In this document: positions 11,935-24,773 of the stretch, one piece after another | How positions within the stretch are numbered: position 1 is the first letter of the stretch | Layout: the number at the start of each line of letters is the position of its first letter | Assembly (NCBI GenBank): GCA_946811185.2 | Contig: OX328101.1 | Location: 32,286,122 to 32,350,121, forward strand | Length of the DNA stretch: 64,000 bases | Source of the DNA: Hippopus hippopus | Taxonomy: Eukaryota > Mollusca > Bivalvia > Cardiida > Cardiidae | Direction: 5' to 3' | The notes under the pieces: generated by a model | Told to the model about the DNA's origin: nothing | The model's database searches: none | The model's input: the letters and a program-made list of their open reading frames with translations, nothing else | Program-made: the position numbers and the translations under genes

Positions 11935-14240
11935 GGAGCGAGGTGATCAGTCACCAAATTGCAATGCCCTTGCCTGTGTATATGGAAGAAAGGCACTTGT
12001 GTTTTAACCATACCCTGACCAAAACCCTACCCCGTGAAGCCAGCAGGAAACTATCAAAAGATGAGCACTGTGATAGTGATGACAGTGGGGTGCGGGAAGA
12101 AGGGTATGCCATTGACTACAGTCTACATAAACGAGATGGCAGTCCAACAAGTGATGACCAAGATCATCATCTAGGTCACAGGAAGAGAGTTTCTATTGGA
12201 AGTGATGATTCCTTGTCACCATACAAATGTTCTAAATCAAGTATCAAAGAGCCAGGCAGTGCATTCACCAGTCCTGTAAGTGTAAAGAACAGCTTTCCTA
12301 GTATACTTGCACCATCACCAATCAAAATCACCCACAACACGCCAAAGAGGGGTTTAGGTTTCTATGATAACTTATGGGTAAAAAAATTGAAAGAAAATGG
12401 AGAGGAGATGGAGGATAAGAAACCAAAAGCTTTTAGTCCAACCACAGAGTATAAACCAGAAATTCCAAAATTTTTGACACCAGATTTCAAGCCCTCTGTG
12501 CCCAAATTAAGCCCATCCCAGGATTTTCAGCCAGATGTACTGAAGTACAGTCCTTCTTCAGATGCGAAGACCGATATAAACTTATCATCGCCAACAGAAA
12601 ACAGTACAAAATCACATAAAGATGGAGATTCCAAAGAAAAAGCATCTTCATCTGATCCTGTTGCACCTTTTCCTTTTAAATACTTCCCCAACATGTACAT
12701 GGATAAACCATTGATGCCACCATTTGTCCGTCCAGAAGAGATGTATTCCAAATTTATCAACTCAGGCATGATGGGTAAACTGCCACCAGCTCCAGGACCT
12801 CTCTATTTTCCTCCATCTGGTCTACCAGGAATGTACCCATTCAACCCAATGTATCCGTTTGGCCCCTACCAACAGATGTCATGGCCCTTGTATCCTCCTC
12901 CATTCCCTCCAATGAGTATGACAAATGGACAAACACAGCATCAAGGAGGTATTCCTACACACTTGCAGCAACCAAGTTTCCCAAGGCCCCCTTCTAGTCA
13001 TCATGGAGGTCCTGGTGAATCTGTTCTCAACCTCAGCAAACCCAAAAGTGGTATAGATTCACCAAGGGGCCATAGGTCATTACCATATCCACTTACAAAG
13101 AAAGATGGAAAAATGCATTATGAATGTAATGTTTGCTATAAGACCTTTGGTCAGCTGTCCAACTTGAAAGTCCATTTAAGAACTCACACTGGTGAACGTC
13201 CATTTGTCTGTCAAACCTGTGGAAAAGGCTTCACACAGCTTGCCCATTTGCAGAAGCATCATTTGGTCCATACGGGTGAAAAACCACATGAGTGTCAAGT
13301 GTGCTCCAAACGTTTTAGCTCTACATCTAATCTCAAAACCCACATGCGTCTACACAGCGGTGAAAAACCTTTTCAGTGTAAATTATGCCCTGCCAAGTTT
13401 ACACAGTTTGTCCATCTAAAACTACACAAAAGACTTCACACAAATGAAAGACCTTATGAATGTCCACAGTGTAACAGAAAATATATCAGTGCAAGTGGAT
13501 TGAAAACTCACTGGAAAACAGGAAACTGTATACCAACAAGTATGAATGTAGACTACAATCTCCTTATTGAGAATACAATTCAGGCTGCTAATAGGGAAAT
13601 GAATGAATTTGGTGAAATAAGGGATATTGGACTCATTGATGCTGGTGTATATGATAAATATGATAATGAAAAATCTGATGAAAACAGTAGACAAGACGAA
13701 CATAAAAAAGACAATGATCATGATGTAAATACAAAATCTTTTGAACAAGACAAATTTGAACACTTCAGAATCAATAGATACCCATTTGAAGCATTTGGGC
13801 AAGAAGATACGGAAGGTACAAATCATTCAGAAGAAGGTCCACAAATGAACAGTGACATCGAGAGTATACACAGTGATGACAATCTTCAAGAACCTTTATC
13901 ACCTCAGCGGCCAAATCCGTGCCCTCAGGTTGACCTAACCCAAAGTCAAGATGACCAACAGTCTCATGAGTTTTTCAGGCCAGGATTTCAATCAACTGAA
14001 AGTGAAAACTATCATGCCAAAGAGAGAAGGTACTCTTTTGCAGGATTTTACAAAAGAAATCAACCAACCAATGACTCAAATATTGAAGAAAATAAAACAG
14101 AAGTTATGCCACAGGATTATTCCAAAAGCAAGGCAGAAGAAGGGTTCGTGGATGCCAAAGCTTCTAATGATCCACATCCATCTGACATTGCAAAGCTGAG
14201 CCCTTCAGTCAGGGCCTTGGAAGCCATCCAAGTACAATAA
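11935..14240 (+). CDS. PRDM1: PRDM1/Blimp-1 zinc-finger transcription factor, terminal coding exon
   Basis: This is the C-terminal part of a Blimp-1 orthologue, a DNA-binding repressor of development and immune differentiation. The open frame runs from 11820, but TTTTCAG at 11928-11934 is a good splice acceptor, so I place the exon start at 11935 and treat the first 38 codons of the frame as intronic. Numbering from 11820, a proline-rich region (about 270-400) is followed by a VLNLSKPK motif near 405. Four C2H2 fingers then begin at Y434 (YECNVC, FVCQTCGKGF, HECQVCSKRF, FQCKLCPAKF), and a fifth, C2HC-type finger ends near GNC at 568-570. Finger order and linkers match PRDM1. The acidic C-terminal tail of about 225 residues ends at TAA 14238. 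The PR/SET domain must lie in upstream exons outside this reading. All five fingers sit in one exon. Confidence 0.93.
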
Positions 14241-15527
14241 CAGTTAAATTATTTCATCCCTTTACCACAGTGCTAAAAGATTGAAATAGACATTTTCAGT
14301 CACAGAAATTAAAATTCCAGGATTGTTTTGACCAGAATGTCTCACCAATAATCATGCAATGTAGATTATAGGTCAGATTACATGAACTTAATCTACTTTG
14401 TTGCTAAAAGTAATAGAAGTTTTTCCGGGGCTTTAACAGCTTACTCCTTATCTCATATGGATTTTTTTTCCCTGACATTTCCAAATCGTCATCATGTCTG
14501 AAAGCCAAGTGACAGACTAAAGTAAACGACAGGGGCAATACTTAAGAATCAGTTCTATAAATATGAACATGTGAGGAATGTTAACATATCATATAAATAA
14601 ACGATTTTCAGCTTGCAGCAAACACTGTCACAAAAAGAGAATTCGATGATGTTTTCATAAGTTTTCATAAATTAATCTAGAATTCATGTTGATTATCCAT
14701 ATTATGTGAGAACCTTTTATTGATTTAAAGTGGAAACGAGCTATATTAAAAGAAAGGGAAGAGGATATTTTTTTACAATTATTGCCAACATAATTATCAA
14801 AGTTGAAATGCATTTGACCCCGAAAAATACATGGTGTTTAAGGAAAATGAACAGTTAAGAAGTTGATTGAACGATAAATTGACAATGTTGTAAAAGGGTT
14901 AAGTTATGTATTGAACAGGCATCATATTTAGATGGTATTCTCATAGATCTACTGTACCCTCAAATTTTCCCAATGCCAATGACATGTGTGGGTTTATTTA
15001 AACTTTAGTTAATTTATATTATATTAAAGTAATTGTGCCATGTCTCCTTAATTAATTTCCAACTGAAGCAAATTTGTAACACATTAATTTGCTAAATGAT
15101 CTGTGTATAACATGGATTATTGTTTTAAAAATTAATGTAGATATGAATATACTAGTGCAATTTTTAATTTAAATGTTTGAATGGACAAAATTTTCTTGCT
15201 TATCTGTATGAACTAGATCTGATTCATTTCATCTTTTACAGTCCTGAATTAGAGAAATTTTATGTACTACTGAAGTGTAAGTTTAAAAAAAAAAACATCG
15301 TATTGTCACTTAGTAACACCAAGGAAATGTTAAATTGAAAATTATCGGTCATATAACTTTTCTACTAATAAGGTTTCTACTCGATTAAGGACGCTATTAA
15401 ATTAGAAAGGAAAAAAAACGACTTTTTCAGCAAAGGAATGTCAAGCTTATCTGCATATTGGCTATGATTTTTTTTTGTCAGCGGATTTCAACATTATCAA
15501 AATCTCTCAACTGTATATGTTATCATT
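14241..15527 (+). other. PRDM1 3' untranslated/downstream sequence
   Basis: AT-rich noncoding sequence following the stop codon. The first AATAAA on the + strand is at 14596-14601, about 355 bases after the stop, and is a plausible polyadenylation signal; another AATAAA lies at 16993-16998. No other gene is visible. Confidence 0.45.
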
Positions 15528-15791
15528 TGGCCTGCAACACGCGAAAAGGGACATTCGGACATTTGCGTAAAGTGTCGTCACGGATCAGTCTGCGCAGTCC
15601 GCGCAGTCTGATCCGAGACGACACTTTCCGATCGTGTGTAATTTTCTGTTTCACGCAAGTCTAATGTAAGACAAAATGTAATGTTGACATAAAATGCCGT
15701 CTCGGATTAGCCTGCGCCGACTGCGCGGGCTGATCCGAGACGACACTTTACGCAAATGTCCGAAAGTCCCTTTTCGCATGTTGCAGACCAT
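15528..15791. mobile_element. Double-hairpin MITE M3 (copy 1)
   Basis: Inverted termini TGGCCTGCAACACGCGAAAA and CTTTTCGCATGTTGCAGACCA bracket two internal palindromes made of GATCAGTCTGCGCAG/CTGCGCGGGCTGATCC. Further copies lie at 23823-24088 and 24506-24773. Confidence 0.7.
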
Positions 15792-18700
15792 ACTCTTGTT
15801 TGCCTTCAAATGATGATGATCATTGCACAGAACATTTAATGAACCGTTATCCTGTCGTTCCCAACCATACGTATATAATGTTCACATACATGCAGTCTAA
15901 TCTTGCTCTACACTCTCGTTCAGTCAGGAGTGTTGGTCATGTAAATTGCCCTTAGTTGCCAAATAATGTACCAAAATTTATTTTTGTCATTGTCAACAAT
16001 TCATATTCGGCAGGATACGGTTTAATTAGCTTTAAAAGCGTATTTCACATTGATACTTTTTGTCAGGAAATATCACCGAAGGAAAAGGCAAAGTCGTATA
16101 ATACACGTAAGAAAAAATGAGGACGGAATTCAACTTGATATCAACTTAGTATGCCACATGAAAAATATTTTGTACATATTCTGTGTACCTTGTATATCTT
16201 TGGCCATATCTTTATCCTGATCGAGATATCATGGTATTTCCTGCTGTTTTACCTTTTAAATTTTAAGTTTTGTAACACTAACATTTAAGACAACTGCGTA
16301 TAGCAATGTGCCGTTTGATGTGCAATTAATAAGACTGGTTTTATTATTCTGGCTAGGTGTTTTCATTATTTTATCTAATAAGTTTTGATCGTAGTTTAGT
16401 TGTAACATGACGGAGTTCGTCACTCCGCCATGCTAGGACATTTGCTAAATCGAATTATTTATTGTTACTGTTTAGTTGCATTTGCGAACAACTTGTATCA
16501 AGATTAGGCTGCAGAGAGCATGCTGCTTGATCTTGAAAACACTGTAATATTTTGTGAGATGTCACAGCCAAGAAATCACTGCATCATGAGTTTATGTAAT
16601 GTCAGAAAACCCTTTTTGTTAAAATAGAAATTAGCGCTCGAAGAACCAAGTTCGAAACAATTCCGAGTTTTAACAACCGTGAGAAACCACCTTGTCTAAA
16701 AAATGTTTTTCCACACGCTCTTAAGAAAAAAATGTAACCATTTGAGGCACATTTAATCATTCTTTAAATGTTTCAATGTGGACAAGTCTTAAATTTTGCT
16801 GTCGGGTAAGGGGTTAATTTGTATATCTAAACCGTCCTGTATTGATACTCATTTCATCTTCTCTGCAAAGGAAGCGTGTTTTTTCCACTTAGGCAGGAGA
16901 TTCAATTTCTATCACTGTTGTCTTATGATATACCTTATACAAAGATTTAAAAAAAAAAAAAAATGAATAAGAAATTTAAATTCAAGTCTTGAAATAAAGA
17001 AGTACTGTTGCGCTATTTGGGATTTCCCGGAGTTGTTGGAGAGAACAAGCGAGAAAAAAACAATGTACCTTGGACTTGAGATCTTATACTCCTATATGAA
17101 ACTTCAATGCATTACACATATAAAGTAGTTGCACAATATGGATCTATTTTCTCTAAAATCTGGCTTAATGATGACTTGGAATGGTTCTATGACCTGCAGA
17201 AAATTCACCAGTAGCAAAAAGTTTCGACCCAGTCAGCCTGCGCGGATTGCTTAGGCTGACATGGAACGACACTTTTTGTAGAAGTATTAAACCCTCTTTC
17301 CAGAGACTATGGTTCATTTAAATGTGTAAGTTCCTAGTCATGGGAAACAGAAATACCTTCTAAATTTTATGTGAATCGTTATACTAATTTTTCTTTTCCA
17401 AATTCCTCAGTTCAATTCAGCGGTCAATTTCAAAGAGTGTGCAGGTGTCGTCCACAATTTCTTTATCATTTACGTACAAAAACAAGGGAAAAACGATTAG
17501 CGCAAAGATAAAGCAGTCCATTAGTTCTATCGAAGGATTTTCAATTGTAAATGTTTCTTCGTCAAAACGATAAAATGTTTTGGATATAATGTTACATACA
17601 AGGGACCTTCAAAACTTGTATTTCATTTAGTGCGGAACAAACTGCCTGTCAATCATGCGTTTCTCTGATCAAGACCCAACCCTCGGTTTTCTCTCCAGAG
17701 GCTTGCAATACGATCCATCTCGAAGCAGAATGTCATCTTTTTAAAATTGTAACACATTCGCTTCAGGTTTTAGGCCGTAAAATATGGTTGTCACAATGGG
17801 GAGGGACTGCTTTATTTCTAGTGAAATTTAACCCCGGGTTAAACTTAAGCCGTACTCAGACTAGATTTTTAAAGCAAATGTGAAGAAAGAGTTTACGACA
17901 GGTAAAATGTATGAATTTCTTTCATTGAAATGCTACTTTAAGTGGGTGCATTAGAATAAGGTATAGATTATCTGGAAAAAAGCTGATAAATCAATAGATC
18001 GTTTCCGGTGAGACCAAACGGCCGTAAATCACCACCTCTTTACAAGGAAATGATCTTGTCTATTGAGACCATGACTTATGCACTTGTTTGAAATAAGAGT
18101 ATGGTGGGCTTTTAAAAGAACAAAACGACTGAAGACTCACTGAAATAGTTTGTCTCTTATTTTCATGACGATTGCAACCTTTCTGCTTAAAACTAGACCG
18201 TCAGAGTTGTTTCTTTTCAAAAGGAAATGTAAAATGTTGTTTCAGATATTGGCTAACGTGTAGGTCTCAATATTTTTGTAGCAAAGCATATTAACTATCA
18301 GGTCTTTTTGTTCAACCATCATTAAGAATGAATCTACGTTTGGTACTTTAGTTCTTCTTCATCTTTAAATTTTATGCAGAGAAAGGAACGCTTCAAATTC
18401 ACCTAGACGTAAATTCGCTCTGTGGGAAACAATGTTGAGGTTTATTTCACTAAATTTTGTCTATTAGATAGGATCCTAGAAGTGCTTTCAAGGAAAAAAA
18501 TGGTTAGCAATTCTAATGCATGTCATCACGTATAGCTATTTGTAACCAGTAAAGCAATTAAAGTTTCCTTCTACTTAGCATTTACCCGTGTTAAAGCATT
18601 AAACAACTGCATGTCAGTATTCGCATAACGACATTTTAGCGTTTTGAAGTTAGATTATCTATCATTTTATGTATGGAATACTAGGTGTTTTATTTGTGGT

Positions 18701-18860
18701 ATATTATTAATTATTTATATTGTAAAAAAAACGTATGGAAATCCGAGCATCGGCTATAGATGTAGTATCTCTGGTCGTTGAAGTTTGTTTTGAATTAAAA
18801 AAAAAAGCTATATTTGAGTATTTTTTTATGTTTGGAGTAATTTTTTGCTTTTTCAAATTC
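15792..18860. other. Noncoding; degenerate repeat pieces only
   Basis: No gene is supported. There is an imperfect hairpin CATGACGGAGT...ACTCCGCCATG at 16406-16432, the end of an M1 MITE at about 16770-16816 (GGACAAGTC to GGGGTTAA) and a decayed M4 MITE at about 17190-17330 (AGTCAGCCTGCGCGG core). Confidence 0.5.
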
Positions 18861-18902
18861 TCCCCCCCTCTCTCTCTCTCTCCCTCCCTCCCCCCCCCCC
18901 CT

Positions 18903-18937
<35 letters not shown>
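18861..18937. repeat. Pyrimidine microsatellite (CT)n/(CCCT)n
   Basis: An uninterrupted C/T tract of about 75 bases, mixing (CT)n, CCCT units and C-runs. Confidence 0.9.
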
Positions 18938-18941
<4 letters not shown>

Positions 18942-19849
18942 TACGAACTTTGTCCCGATTGCTCTATGGTACACAGCGGGCTTGTATTAGGAAAATCGAC
19001 TTCCGACCCGAACAAAATTCTTTCCGAGAGATAACATGACAAGTTGGCTTATTTACAAAAGAAGCCAGGAGAGGTCAGCATCAATGTTTTCAAATAGTTT
19101 ATTGGCTTTTAATTTCAATATATTTTGGTACATGTAAACAAACAAGTAAAAAAGCCGCCGCGTAGAAACCTCATATGCTTTACATGACGGACATTTGACC
19201 TTCTTGCTGCGTTTTCAAGTCGCATGATCTTGTCCAGCGGTCTTCTTTCTCTCTTTTAACGAAATTCTTCTTATTTTTTTCTTCTGCTTAGATTTATTTG
19301 CTTAATGAAAAATTACAATTATTTGAGAGGTCATTTGCAGCCATATCAATATAACAAATCTTTTCTGAAATTCGTCATATAGAATAAACCACGTCTATTT
19401 CCTGTTTCGGTTTTTTGATTTCGCTTTATTTACAAAACCATGACGAAATAGACTGTGTATCAGAACAATTTGGCAAGAAAAATGGATTTAGACAGCAAAT
19501 TCTGTGGCAGTCTGCCTTTTAAACTCACCACTGTTGGAGAGGTCTGATGACCTCTCCAATGACAGTCTCTGCAAAAGGATCGACTTCTCTCTCATCGCTG
19601 ATCATTATTCTCTTCGTTCATGTAAGACAGTAGCCAGTGGTTTGTACACAATTTTTATGCGCTATGCTAGGTCTTTCGACCAACGACAGTAAGTGGATTA
19701 TTCAGTCTGCACAATTCTGTGTCTTACGACCAAAGAGCAGCTGGAGAAACCTTTGGTTTCACACACAACAACTTTTGCCTAGCTGGACAACTTTGCCTAG
19801 CTGGAGCTCTGCATGTAGATACCGGAATTGTTTCGACGCAAACTGTATG
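18938..19849. other. Noncoding, with a decayed SINE core
   Basis: No gene is supported. Around 19580-19650 the string TCTCTCATCGCTGATCATTA followed by GTAGCCAGTGG resembles the core of the SINE family seen intact at 62606. Confidence 0.35.
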
Positions 19850-19851
19850 TA

Positions 19852-21176
19852 CGAGGGGTGATCAGAAAGAAAGTGGACCAGTGCCGGTATCGGGAATATT
19901 GTTATAAAAAACAACTCTGATTGTTTACTATTTTTGAAAGTAACCTCCTTTGAGCTCTATGCACTTATTCATTCTTGATTTCCACGAACGAAACGTGTGT
20001 GCGAGCGCGTCACGTGACTTTACTCTCAAGGACCCGGTTATAGCGAGGGTTAGCTCGTTTCTGCTCTCGTAGTGTGTGCCACATAGAGAATCGTTCAAAA
20101 CAGGAACTAGTCAGAAGTCACATGGAGTCAGGACTAAATTATAAGGGGATTTGGCTAGTGTTTCTATGTTTAGTTTTTGCAAAGTTTCTTGTCCAAGTGC
20201 GGCTTTGTGACCTAGGGCGATATCTAAATGTAAAATGACGTCACTCCACAGGATTTCAGGCTGTTTTTTTTTCGTATGGTGTTTGTGAAATTTATTTGAA
20301 TAATGTGGGCATAAAACGCAGTATTGACTGTAGTATGTATAGATACAACATGATGTAGAAGAAAAAAAGGAGAACAGAAATACATGATGTATAACTTTAC
20401 CAAGTGACTTAGAAAGGTTGGCTTTACCAGAGGAAGGCTATGTTGGATGTTACCATACACTGCTTTGTCGTTTAGATTCAGTCTCGTTAAAGTGTGCCTA
20501 TGTTTCATCGCATGTTGCAATACGATCAGTAAAGTTTGACCCCTCTAACCTAATGCGTTCTGAAATTTCTTGACAGATTCCGACCCTAACCCCCTTTTTC
20601 CTGGGCGTCAATTGCCGAGGTACCCACCTTGTGCAAACACGTGACATTCCAAGATTCTCAGTCAAAATCTCCTGAGCACTTCTATATGAAATGTTGAATG
20701 TGTCAGCTATTTTCCTGACAGTATCTCGACGATCTTGTTTTACATGATACTCTAGATCCGTTATGATGATGTCTGTGACTGATGATGATGGACGGCCAGA
20801 TTTAGGGTCATCTTTAACACTATCGCACCCTTGTCTAAATCGATCCGATCCATGTACGAATATCAGATTTCTTTAGTGCAGAGGCCCTTTAAACTGTTTC
20901 TCAATCGGTTTTGATTTCCGATAAGTACTTTCCGAGTTTGATGTAAAACTTTATGATTACTCTCGGCTCAAATAAAACGTTGTCCGACATTTTGGACCAC
21001 TAATGCAGTATATGACGTCATGAAAATGACGTCATACTTTACCTACTTAAATAATGCGACATTTGAAAGCTATAGTCAGTTACCAGATAATGCTTATATA
21101 TGCACATTTTTGTAATCCTCCGTGTAGTAGTTTTCAAAATATCGAGGCGGTCCACGATCTTTTTGATCACCCCTCG
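19852..21176 (-). pseudogene. Mariner/Tc1-type element, inactive transposase
   Basis: Termini CGAGGGGTGATCAGAAAGAA and CTTTTTGATCACCCCTCG form inverted repeats flanked by TA (19850-19851 and 21177-21178), the mariner target-site duplication. On the minus strand the stretch 20590-20830 decodes in pieces to mariner-like helix-turn-helix sequence (for example DTVRKIADTFNIS, then SRVCTRWVPRQLT), interrupted by frame changes and stops. The length of about 1.3 kb is normal for a full mariner, but no long open frame survives. Confidence 0.75.
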
Positions 21177-21179
21177 TAT

Positions 21180-21992
21180 ATATCAAAACACTGAAAGTCT
21201 TTGAATCGGCTTAGTTTAACACTAGTGACGTGGATGTCAGCCCTCAAAATACTAAATAAATTATCAATACATTTTAACCAATAGTAAAACCTCAACTGTT
21301 GCTCTATAAAAGTTACTTTCTCCAACAAAGTCTCATAGTACCGAACGATGTGGATCAAGATTAGACTGCACGTTTTGTGCCAACTACATATTCAATATGA
21401 ATAGTGAAACTTCATTGTTTTTCAACATGGAGATAAGTAAGATGAACGTCTCTTGTTCACTAAGCCTTTTGCCCGCTTTATTGAAGTACCAATAGCTGCC
21501 AAAAGTAAAACAAAGCGGGTGTTAAAATGCATTTCAGTGTAAATTATAACATTTAAAAGTATGGAAATTATTGTGAAGATGACAATTTGTTAGTGGCTGG
21601 CAGAGATATTGCATGTAATTTCAAAACGTCACTTTACATTTTGTTTACTTTTTGCCTGATTTTAAATCTCGTTTTTCTGCCAGAGACGTGGACCGACCAC
21701 ACAATAACAGATTATCATCTGCACAATATTTTCCAAACTTTTAAATGTTATGATTTGAATTTAAATGCATTTTAACACAATCTTTGATTTTTGGCCGCTA
21801 TTTGGGTATTTAAAAACATTGAAATTAAAACGTTTAAACATGTAGTTACTACGGTAGGTAAAGTCACCGGATAGGACTTTTAGTAACCGACCCGGACCTT
21901 TGAAACTGATATTATGTAGAAGGGGAAAATTTTTTTTTTTCATGTTTGGTTTTACATTTTTCATTAATCATTCAACTAGGTTACACGCATAC
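21180..21992. other. Noncoding spacer between two mariners
   Basis: Nothing coding seen. Near 21355-21380 GGATCAAGATTAGACTGCAC is a fragment of the M2 MITE core. Confidence 0.4.
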
Positions 21993-21994
21993 TA

Positions 21995-23192
21995 CGAGGT
22001 GCAGTAAAAAAGTTCCAGGATTTCTATCGTTATGTCGGTACGTCCCGAAGCAGAATACTTTAATATTTTACTCTGATAGAAAAAACCATTTTTTCTACAC
22101 ATCAATACATGACTTAAGGGTGTTTGTAAAATTATGACAGATATTTAGCATCTCAAATGATTACCGTCTTATACTACACGAAGTATTCTGACGTCAGAAA
22201 TCTTATTTGGGCAATGCGTCAAAATAGACGTAACCATTACGGATTCTTCCTGTCACTGTTTTTCAAAGTGTTTTCTCTTTCATTCATCACACTTTTGATG
22301 GCGGTCTACCTGGTTGTGGAAAACACTTCTGTATCACTCTTTTTAAAAGCTGCCCACTGCGGATCGAACGGTGAATCGAATCGGCAACTCCGTTTTGCAT
22401 GTTTTCTGCAGTTACTAGTCAAGGAACACACCGAGCACACACCTTACTCATACCAAAGTCCTGCGTAAGCATTTTCATGCACAGTTGCGTGACCAAATCC
22501 TGTGGTATTCGCGATTTCGTCCACTGTTTTTTCTCCAGTCTGACAAAACAAGGTTGTCCACAATTTTGACTCCACCGTTATCTTTAGGTATCCTACTCCT
22601 AGCATTATCCTTTATATCCGAACGCAATTCTTTAAAATGTCTATGCCACTCAAACACAATACTTCTGGATACTTTCTGTGTAACCTCCTTAAATATGTTT
22701 CATGAATTTACATGTGACCCTCGGCGTCATTCCGGCTCCGACGCATAACTTCATGAATGCTCGCTGCTTCGTGTGATCATTTGACTTTGACGTTTTACCG
22801 TCAAGAAATTTTTCCATTGCTATCAAAAACGCTCGTCAATTTAAGATTATGAACCGATCACTCTGATTCTTCAGAATTGCTTTGAAATAACGTTGCCGTG
22901 ACTCCATGCAAAAATTCACGACGTTATGGCGGCATTTAATCAAACATATAATGTTTGTTTATGATCAAGAAATTCCTACTCGCTAAAATTTTTAAAGTGC
23001 TCTGTAACTAAGTAGGCCTACCAACCTAAATTGTTTAGTATCTTCTACGGACGAATTATCAAATCATTGTTTTTAAACATATGCAAACAAAAAGGACGAG
23101 ATGACTTTTATATGTGTAGCAAATTTTAGCATGATCAGGACGCTAGTATGCTTATAAATTCACCAGTCCGGGAACTTTCTGACTGCACCTCG
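21995..23192 (-). pseudogene. Second mariner-type element, inactive transposase
   Basis: Termini CGAGGTGCAGTAAAAAAGTT and ACTTTCTGACTGCACCTCG are inverted repeats flanked by TA (21993-21994 and 23193-23194). A minus-strand fragment at about 22580-22657 (starting FEWHRHFKELRSDIKDNARS) has the N-terminal region typical of mariner transposases. The ends differ from the copy at 19852, so it is a separate lineage. The frame is broken throughout. Confidence 0.75.
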
Positions 23193-23822
23193 TACAACTA
23201 TAAGTGACATCAAGCCTTCTTCATTTTGGGCCGAAGATCCTGGGTGACTTGTCTTCTTCGTAGTTTTCTGCTTTTGGATAGCATCTTCGTGGGGTCGACT
23301 CTAAATGGCTCTTGTTATCACTCATAATTTCAAATACATGTATTTTTGCCTGAAATGAAGTACATTCATTTAAATTGAAAATCAATGAAAAGCAGGTTAA
23401 AATATTTGAAAAGCGGTGGAAAACACTACGAAATCGGGTCCGATTCGCCTATAACGTCCGATGCCGTGAGTTCGACCATCCATTAAGTTACACTGTCTAA
23501 AATTATACTCTCTTCTTTTATCATTCATTTCATTGCAACTACGATTACTTACCGTTATTATTTAGAGTATGACTTTTTTGCCACTGAATAACCTCTGCGT
23601 TGCCGAAATGCATAACTTTAAATGTCATGACCAAGCGATTGTCCAGTAACGAATATATTTTTGCCAAATATCGGCAAATTCTATACTGACCACGACAGTA
23701 TTTGCAGAAGTTTATACATTTTGCAACCAATCGCAAAACATTATTTATTTATTGGAGACTTATACCAAGATGTAGGACAAGCGCCAACTTATATACAGCT
23801 TCGCCGAGAAAAAGCTCTACTC

Positions 23823-24088
23823 ATATGGCCTCCAACACGCGATAAGGGGCATTCGGACATTTGCGTAAAGTGTCTCGGATCAGCTTGCGCAATCCGCGCA
23901 GGCTGATCCGAAACGACACTTCCCGTTTTTATGTAATTTTCTATTTTGTGCATGTCTACTGAAGGACAAAATCTAATGTAATCGTAAAGTGCCGTCTCGG
24001 ATTAGCCTGCGCGGACTGCGCAGGCTGATCAAAGACGACACTTTACGCAAATGTCCGAATGCCCCTTTTCGCGTGTTGCAAGCCATAT
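23823..24088. mobile_element. Double-hairpin MITE M3 (copy 2)
   Basis: TATGGCCTCCAACACGCGAT at the left and GCGTGTTGCAAGCCATA at the right. It contains the paired GGATCAGCTTGCGCAATCCG and GCAGGCTGATC palindromes. Confidence 0.7.
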
Positions 24089-24128
24089 AGAGAATACTCT
24101 GCAACTTTGCTAGGTTCGTTAATAGATA

Positions 24129-24386
24129 TGAGCCATGCGACGAGAGGTTCAATACATCTCTGTGATCCAAGATAACAAGTAAGTCGTCACCTAATTATTG
24201 ATCCATAAAAAACATTTTCTCTCACAACCAACGGAATCATGAGGTGGAATGGTCTTTGGGCATGCAGAAAATTTATAAATGCAAAAAGTTTCGACCCCGG
24301 TCAGCCTGCGCGGACTGCGCAGGCTGACCTGAGTCGATATTTTTTGCAGATACATCAAGCCCCCATTTCACAGAGCACGGCTCATA
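24129..24386. mobile_element. MITE M4 (ATGAGCCATGC-ended)
   Basis: Termini ATGAGCCATGCGACGAGAGG and CACAGAGCACGGCTCAT are inverted repeats. The core carries the palindrome GTCAGCCTGCGCGGACTGCG followed by CAGGCTGACC. Confidence 0.6.
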
Positions 24387-24505
24387 AACTTTTTTTGAAA
24401 AGAGGACATTTTATTGCAGAAAGTGACTTACAATAAAAGCAAATAAGAAACTTTGCAAATTGTGCGATAAGATGGGTATTTATTATAATTATGTTACGCC
24501 AACTA

Positions 24506-24773
24506 TATGGCCTGCAACACACAAAAAGGGACATTCGGACATTTGCGTAAAGTGTCGTCTCGGATCAGCCTGCGCAGTCCACGCAGGCTAATCCGAAACG
24601 ACACTTTCCGTTTTTATGTAATTTTCTGTTTTGTGCAAGTCTTCTATAGCACAAAATCTAATGTAGTCGTAAAGTGCCGTCTCGGATTAGCCTACGCCGA
24701 CTGTGCAGGCTGATCCGAGACGACACTTTACGCAAATGTCCGAATGCTCCTTTTCGCGTGTTGCAAGCCATAT
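24506..24773. mobile_element. Double-hairpin MITE M3 (copy 3)
   Basis: TATGGCCTGCAACACACAAA and CGCGTGTTGCAAGCCATA ends, with two GATCAGCCTGCGCAG-type palindromes. Confidence 0.7.
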
